A DNA stretch of 64,000 nt. Source: Bryoerythrophyllum caledonicum. Lineage: Eukaryota; Streptophyta; Bryopsida; Pottiales; Pottiaceae. This document shows, in pieces, positions 57,730-64,000 of the stretch; within the stretch, counting starts at the first letter, position 1; each line of letters begins with the position of its first letter. Position numbers and translations under genes: made by a program. The notes under the pieces were generated by a model that had not been told where the DNA came from, made no database searches, and saw nothing but the letters and a program-made list of their open reading frames with translations. The stretch is taken from assembly GCA_963971425.1 (NCBI GenBank), contig OZ020524.1, forward strand, positions 13,767,845-13,831,844, in the 5' to 3' direction.

Positions 57730-60292
57730 CAGTCTTCCCTCTGATACAAAATCCTCCGGTACGGAATAACCTCCGCTACGGAATGGAATATCGTCTCCAC
57801 CGATCCCGTTCTATGGCTGCTATGGAATATGGAATACGGAATACCCAAAATGCTCCATATTCAATATCAGAGGGAGATTTTTCAGCCGTGGTCAGACACA
57901 AATTTGAGAATGGCACTTCTGTATTGATCAAAGAGTGGTGTGAAAGTTTGAACTAAAGGGAATTTATCTACTGGAGCCAAGAATGAAGAGTGGTTTGGGT
58001 GGTGCCAGTTGTACGGAGATCAAACTGAAGCTTGCAAAGGGCACGATGAGCTACATGATGATCCTCGAGAGAAAGACCAAGAAGAGAAATGGTGAGACTA
58101 AGAATGTCCGGCTTTTCGGCCTTAGAGAACCTGTCCACCTCCTCCACAACAGAAGTTTCCTCCTCCTCATTTGAATCTTGTACAAGCTTCATGATCTCCG
58201 TGTCCGTCAGTTCCTGATGCGCCGGCTCGTCCTCCTCTTCTGGGTTTAGGAGATATGCCAGGGACATGGGATTGCGAAGTGGAAGGCGTTCCAGAGCTGC
58301 TTCCAATTCTTGCTCCACCAAGTGCTCTTCCATCAAGCCAGCTTCCTCCTGACCAGCTGCACCAGGTCCAGCTTCCGCTCCTTCAGCAGATGTAACAAGA
58401 CCGTCCATGAGTCCAGTGTGGCGGAAACAGTTCTGGATGGTAGTGGCCGAAATATCACTCCATGCCGCCAGTGACGAACGCATCGCCATGAGTTGGTTGA
58501 CCTTGTAAAGGTTGAGCTCGTTGCGCTCATCTTGATCTAATGCGTTCTGCAGATGAAAACGGCGGTAGCGTCTCTTGAACGCGGAGATGATTCCAGCATC
58601 CATCGGCTGGACCTTGGATGTCGTGTTGGGAGGAAGAGCCTGAACCTTGATGTTTGTGAGCGTCAGATCAGCCATGATATGCGAAGGAGCATTATCCATC
58701 AGAAGAAGGATCTTTCGGTTCTGCGACTGAGACAAAATGTGTTAGCATTTAGAAAAAAAATTCTCAATTGTCTCAATTTTAGAATGAAATTTACCTTCAT
58801 CTTTTTATCAAAGTCTCCCAGCCACTCTTGGAAAGGAAGACCGGTCATCCAAGCCTTTTTGTTTGACTTCTAGACTAAACCGAGCTAGGCAGTTGTCTTT
58901 TGCTCGAAGCAACAAGGCTGCTTAGCATGGCCAAGGAAGAAAGGCGGAAGCTTGTCGGATCCATCTGCGTTTGCGGTGAAAGCAATGGTGATGCGGGTTT
59001 GAAAGACGTGTTAGCATGAAACCGTATCAAATGCAAAAATCAAAAGAAAAAAAACAACAGAAAATTACCTTGTCCTTTTTTAAACCTTCAACTTCTTTCT
59101 GAGCGATGGTTTTGTCGGGAGTCATGCTGAAAAAAAGACCTGCACAAATAATGAGCATAAAGAAAGTGCACTAAATAAGAGAATCACACGAAGGCAACCG
59201 ACCGAGGACTTTGAGGGGAAAGCGCGACAGTCAAAGGGGCGTCACATGGAGGGCGTCGGTGTCTTAGGGTTGCTTCGGAAGATCCAGCAAAAGAATGAAT
59301 GAGAATGGCGGAAAAAAAGAAAACCCAACTCCAAAAATAAAAAACTTATTGGTTTCATCCATGTTGTAAACATCACAATCAGCGTACTGAGAAACAACAG
59401 CTCTGAGCTCCGGCATTGCCGCTTCCAGAGCACCAATGTGTGCATAACCACTTTTGCCATGGATGCAAACAACGTGGAGCTTGTGGCGCTGCTGAAACTT
59501 GTGGAGCCAACCTTGCGAGAACACGATGGGATCCTCGGGGACACCGAACAGCTCGGCGTAGCGCTGAGCCTTGGTCCTGATGAGATTGCCAATGAGTGCC
59601 ACGCCACGATGATGGCTCCCCAGAACCCAAAGGGCTGTCGCCTCCTCGACGTCGGGATGTTTAACAGTCCGAGCGCTTGGCGCCAAGTGTAGCCGGATCC
59701 ATCGCCTCCAAGTCCTTTCTTTTGCTCATGATTTTGCTGATCCCCCCTTGGATGAGCGGTTTCGAAAGGCGGAATTTTTCTTTTGCCCGCTTTCCCAGAT
59801 CAATTTGGGAGAGGTTCGGATTGGCGTCACGGTGCTTGCAGATTGCAAGTTTCTGCTCGTTGGTGAGGTGTATCTGGGACATCTGTGTTTCAAGCAAAAA
59901 ATGAAAAAACAGTGTGTTAGGGTTGTGAAAACACTTCAAGGCTTGTAGTGTACCCAAAACCTTGGTTTTTTGGTGGAAAAAACTTGACAGCAGTTGGCCT
60001 ACCTTGGAACACGTATCCAACAAATTTGGAAAGGTTGGGACCGTGTTGGGCTTTGAGGCAGAGAAGATGTTGGTGTTCTGGAAGGAGGCTGGGTGGATTC
60101 TTTCCTTGGTTTTGGGAAGATTTTGGTTTGGGGGATGGAGGGGAGGGTGGGCTTGGGTTGGGTTGGTTGAATGTCTAGTGGTTACGCGTTTTTTATTATT
60201 AAATTAATTAATTTATTCCGATATGGAATACCCTCTGCTATGGAATGGGTTTGGGCCTCCACCGAGGGCATTCTGTATCAGAGGGAAGACTG
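57730..60292 (-). mobile_element. pogo/Tigger-like DNA transposon, complete but mutated
   Basis: The terminal inverted repeats CAGTCTTCCCTCTGATACA are identical for 19 bp at both ends. TA flanks both sides (57728-57729, 60293-60294), as expected for the superfamily. The left end also contains repeated GGAATA-type units and an internal ATCAGAGGGA inverted copy near 57,868. Length 2,563 bp. Confidence 0.9.
57968..59882 (-). pseudogene. pogo/Tigger-like transposase (CENP-B HTH plus DDE), inactivated
   Basis: ATG at 59882 starts MSQIHLTNEQKLAICKHRDA, a CENP-B N-terminal helix-turn-helix. It is followed by a Tc5-type second DNA-binding domain (DPIVFSQGWLHKFQQRH) and the first catalytic Asp in VYNMDET (near 59,350). 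Further exons hold LFFSMTPDKTIAQK, TANADGSDKLPPFFLG, LLLMDNAPSH (second Asp) and VQPMDAGIISAF (third Asp), then a long acidic C-terminus. Damage: a one-base frameshift near 59,671, two stops in the ADGSDK exon (58,870-59,000), a donor after MDET reading AATAAGT instead of GGTAAGT, and an acceptor before ACCCGC reading CAA instead of CAG. All three catalytic Asp codons are kept. Confidence 0.85.
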
Positions 60293-62770
60293 TACAAGAC
60301 AACATTCCTAGTGTAATTATGGGCTTTGGAAAAATATTCTTTGACTTTCATTTCTAATTTTACATAGTTTCCTTTGACATACAATATCATTTAGACTCCA
60401 TTTGGCTTAAAGTATTGGATATGGGTCACTCCACCATGGTAAAAATAGAGCTTCATCAACATGAAAATAATGGTTGGGTTTGTCCCCACCATTGAAAAAT
60501 CATGACCCTTTATAACCAGTTCCTAGGGCTATAGTGGCATTCCATTCATGACTAATTTAGAACTTTGTACTTTTTAAATATTGTAAACATGGAAGAGTAA
60601 TTACATATGTATTACGCCCAAAAATGAATAAGTTACCACAGATGAATATTAATTTATGGAAAAACTATGCTACACTAATAATGATAACTAGTGCCATATA
60701 TAATAATAATTTTTTAATTTTTATTTAATTTCTAAAGAACCACAAATCCATGACTATATTTTTGAAATGCATACTTTCAAGCTATTGTATTTAGTGCCAT
60801 TATGAAACATTTACAAATATCAATAATACTTTTCTTGTAACCTCAAGATCTTTCTAAGTAATACTAAAAGAACACATCATTATTAATAGAAATTTGATCA
60901 CACAAATTGAAATATTTAGCATTTGATGCACATCTAATAGTTCTATGTACTATTGTGATTTTGTAAGGTCTATAAACTATATTTTCTTGATGAGATAAAA
61001 CTTGTATGACTTGTAAAATCTCAAAGTTAGTGAAAGAGTTTTGGATACATGCCCTAATCACTTGTCTTTGTAAAAACCTACTTTATACGATATAACCTTT
61101 TCATCAAATTTCTAGTGTATTGAAAGATGATACTCCTACAAAGCTCTTTCATTTTTCCTTCTTCAATGAAAATTATCAAAAAATATTGCTAATAATTGAC
61201 ATCGTAAGAATCTCCACAGATTCTCAAAAAGTCCACTTTTGCAAATTTTATCCTTAAGGGATAAGTTGATGTAGGTAACAGTAGTTGTCATTTCATTGTA
61301 GCATTGTATTTATTTAGGATGTTATATGTTACCTCAAAAATTTCAAAAAATATAAATGTTGCCATGTTAGTTTCTAATTGGCCAATCTCAAATATATTTT
61401 AGAGTCAATTTTGACCAAAAAATACTTTACAACATCATCAAGATTGGCCAATTTATCCAATATGACAATTAGATGATAAGTTGGAATGGCATGAGGCTAA
61501 TGTCTCTTTTGAAGCATATCTAGGGCTTGATAATTAAATCATTTGTATATTTTTTAAGTTTAATAAGATCTTCCTATTTTTATTTCTAGTAGTACTATTT
61601 TTTTATGCTTGATAGCTAATAGATGTGGAAGAGCTTGGTAATGTCTCAATCAAAATTCTTATTAATTGTACAAATTTAGCTTGATGGTTTTGAGAATTAA
61701 GTTAGGCTTTAGCCACCTTGAGAAGGAAGAAGAGGTCATATTGCATCATAAATCATAGCCATTCTTTCCCTCTTTGGAATGATTGTGAAACTTTTGAGCT
61801 ATTTATGGATGATTTTAGTGATTGAAAATGTAAAAAAGATGTTCAAATTCAAGGTACCTTTGCCACATATTACAAAAGAAATCTAATGCATCATTATTAT
61901 TGTATTGCTCAGCAGTTGAACTATGGTCCAAGTTTAATGCCTTAGATAATTATTTGCTTGTTCAATACTATATTTAATAATTCCATTTCTAAATCCAAAT
62001 CACAATAATGTTGACAACAACATATTGAGTAAAGGAATTCTAGAAAATCCTTTTGAAAGATCATGTGTTTTTCCTAAAAAATATTCAAATGTGGTCATTT
62101 CAATTTACAACCAAAAAAATAATCATTTTCAAATTAAATACATAAATATTCATTAAATGAGTGAGAACCTTGATAAGGTGCAACACTAGACTATCTATTT
62201 TATAATCTCACACAAAGATGATGGACAATATTGATCACTACGGGTCACTTGTATCCTTAATATCTACTACTATGGATTTCTATGATTCCTAGTGATGTGA
62301 AATGCTAGATGATGTCAACGTTGGTTGACATATTGTTGTATTCATTTTGATTGAGGAAAAATGGTAATTTGTGGTGTAACTACCAAGAAGTAGTGGCAAA
62401 GAAACTAGGAGAAAAGAGTAGGATGAGTGAGTAAGGAGCTCCATATTTCTTGGTAAGGGTGTGATGTTAGACAAAATTTTGTGCACAATACAATAGGAGT
62501 TGTTGGGACCAATTTGCACATCCCGTTGTGCAAATCTTTTGTTGAAATTGTGGTGTGTGCACTCACTTTGTTGGAAAGGGATGCAATAGATTGGTAATTG
62601 GATCTTGCAAAAATGATAATGGACTAAAGGCGATAGACTAGTAGAGAGATCTAGTGTAGGCCCTTATGTTGGACTAGATCTCTTGCTCGGATCCCTAATC
62701 ACTTGCAAGATCTAGATCGAGATCTATAGAGGCTGGAGGAGTATCACGCATCGCACACCCACACCAGCCA
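60293..62770. other. AT-rich gene-free stretch
   Basis: No gene or clear repeat. A degenerate TTAA-element end (ATCCTTAAGGGATAA) lies near 61,249. Confidence 0.5.
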
Positions 62771-62793
62771 CGCTAGGATTACAACCACAAGAA

Positions 62794-63381
62794 ATGACGA
62801 GAACGCACAAGATGGAGTCAAAAAACAAGAGATACAAAGATCAACACACATACACCATTTCCTTCCCCTCGATATGCTTTATGTTTGTTTGGTTATATTG
62901 TATTTTCTTTACTGCTTTATATGAACGCATCGTTGTAGGAGCCCCAACAAACAATATCAGAATGTGGTGCATAACAAATGCACAGCAGAAACCAAGTTTA
63001 CAGAATTTTAAGCAAGACATCAGCACCACAACCTGGGGAGACAGCTTGTCCAGGTGTTGCTATCATCTAAATTGCAACATTCACAATAGGCCCCAAGATA
63101 TATGCCAACAGCGTATTTTCACAAGCAACAACAAACAAATGCGCTGCCAACAGCCATTCTGCCACAAGTCTCAACAACCAACCTACATCAAACTTCAAGA
63201 TCAACAACAACACACTACTGCAAGAATCGTATGCGACAATACATACAAGGGATATCGACGTGTTAGAGACAAATCAATACGAAGAGACCAAGGACCTACA
63301 CAACCTATTGTAGTGTGCAGACACTCAAGCCGATTCCTTATTTGCTCCGGAGAACAACTACATACATCTTTGAATCACTGA
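62794..63381 (+). other. Open frame of 195 codons, unrecognised
   Basis: The region from about 62,750 is less AT-rich than before. The frame is rich in Gln, Cys, Arg and Thr, with one hydrophobic segment near its start, and has no recognisable domain. It may be an unrecognised element or chance. Confidence 0.25.
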
Positions 63382-63467
63382 ACCTACAATCTGGTAGGCA
63401 CCGGCACTAGAATCTACAACCTGAACTTCTTGCAGCCAAGATCAACTTGCAGGTACAAACACCGCAC

Positions 63468-64000
63468 ATGAGTATATTATTATGTTGGAGATATCATGAT
63501 ACAACTGCAGGTCCAACAGAAGCCTCGAAAGCAGAAGCTGGACATCACGTAGACAAGATTTTACTCAAGCTCCCATGCCAAGTTTCGGAGGCTAGCACAC
63601 TTAGGACCTACCATCATCTTGCAAGCATGGCAAGGGTTGGAGAATTTGGAGCCAGGACGAGGGCTTATCTGGAGAAGCTCTCAAAGACCCTCTGCACCAT
63701 GGGAAACACCGCCATCATCTTCTTCAGTAAATGCGGCCTCCACAGCCAGTATGTCTACCCTTCGCGCTCCCCAAAGATGCCCACTGATAGAATCATCTCA
63801 AGGTGCACAACAAATTTGGAGCGCGAGCAAAGCGTACAAAATCTTGTGTCCAACAAGAGCAATAAGACAGACTCAAGGCATGACCAAGCTGCAAGCAACC
63901 AACGTCATATAGACTCAAGATGGTACAACAGACAGATTAAAAGCCAAAGTATTTTTCAAAAGAAAGATAGCGCTACTTGGCAGCATCGTAACCTAGCAAT
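63468..64000 (+). CDS. Partial open frame running off the right edge, unrecognised
   Basis: From the stop at 63408-63410 the frame stays open to the last base; the first ATG is at 63468, giving at least 177 codons. The visible protein has a segment RAYLEKLSKTLCTMGNTAII and a Ser/Gln/Arg-rich tail. No family recognised. Compositional shift and frame length make coding possible, for example the 5' part of a retroelement gene, but chance is not excluded. Confidence 0.3.
   Translation, partial: MSILLCWRYHDTTAGPTEASKAEAGHHVDKILLKLPCQVSEASTLRTYHHLASMARVGEFGARTRAYLEKLSKTLCTMGNTAIIFFSKCGLHSQYVYPSRSPKMPTDRIISRCTTNLEREQSVQNLVSNKSNKTDSRHDQAASNQRHIDSRWYNRQIKSQSIFQKKDSATWQHRNLA

Noticed and set aside
1..64000. 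CRISPR arrays, bacterial operons, ribosome binding sites, rRNA genes
   Set aside because: Introns, retrotransposons and base composition show a eukaryotic nuclear sequence, and no such structures are seen.

Overview
The window is nuclear DNA from a transposon-dense eukaryote of the plant lineage. The evidence is GT-AG introns in every credible gene, a berberine-bridge-enzyme-like (BBE) FAD oxidase with a plant-type signal peptide, a GT37-type fucosyltransferase fragment, plant-type CACTA (En/Spm) genes and a plant-type Ty3/gypsy pol. The mix suggests a seed-free land plant (bryophyte, fern or lycophyte) or a charophyte, but I cannot name a species. Background DNA is AT-rich, and exons and a few repeats are GC-rich islands.

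Layout. 1-3 kb: a four-exon minus-strand gene for a four-zinc-finger protein fused to a 2-oxoglutarate/Fe(II) oxygenase-like domain. 3-10.9 kb: gene-free, with a 165-185 bp tandem repeat, a GC-rich repeat island, two TTAA-bounded elements and a 198-bp palindrome. 10.9-21.7 kb: CACTA-related DNA, namely a truncated TNP2-type transposase (minus), an eight-exon TNPA/Transposase_24-like gene (plus, one nonsense codon), a decayed GT37 fragment in its second intron, arrays of an ACAACT-type motif, and a CACTA-type right terminus at 21,713. 21.7-26.4 kb: a decayed Ty3/gypsy element (minus), apparently interrupted in its integrase by the CACTA terminus. 26.4-34.7 kb: three related duplicon copies, a 237-bp inverted-repeat element with its empty site in a sister copy, and a DUF7869-like transposon pseudogene. 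35.7-38.0 kb: an intact three-exon BBE-like gene, the clearest host gene. 38.5-43.0 kb: a Tc1/mariner-like element with ~0.95-kb terminal inverted repeats (TIRs) made of tandem dimers, carrying a nested TTAA element. 43.2-45.3 kb: another TTAA element, interrupted by a 5'-truncated LINE with a 13-bp target-site duplication (TSD) and an intact 319-codon frame. 46.0-47.8 kb: an inverted-repeat element holding a Harbinger-like element. 48-57 kb: TTAA elements, short hairpin arrays and a SWIM-type transposase relic. 57.7-60.3 kb: a complete but mutated pogo/Tigger element. 60.3-64 kb: AT-rich DNA, then an unrecognised open frame running off the right edge.

The window is mostly an archive of nested insertions. 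Several insertions can be dated relative to each other because the uninterrupted site is also present. The items most likely to be new are the zinc-finger/oxygenase gene, the TTAA-bounded element family, the tandem-dimer TIRs of the Tc1-like element and the nuclease-tailed LINE.
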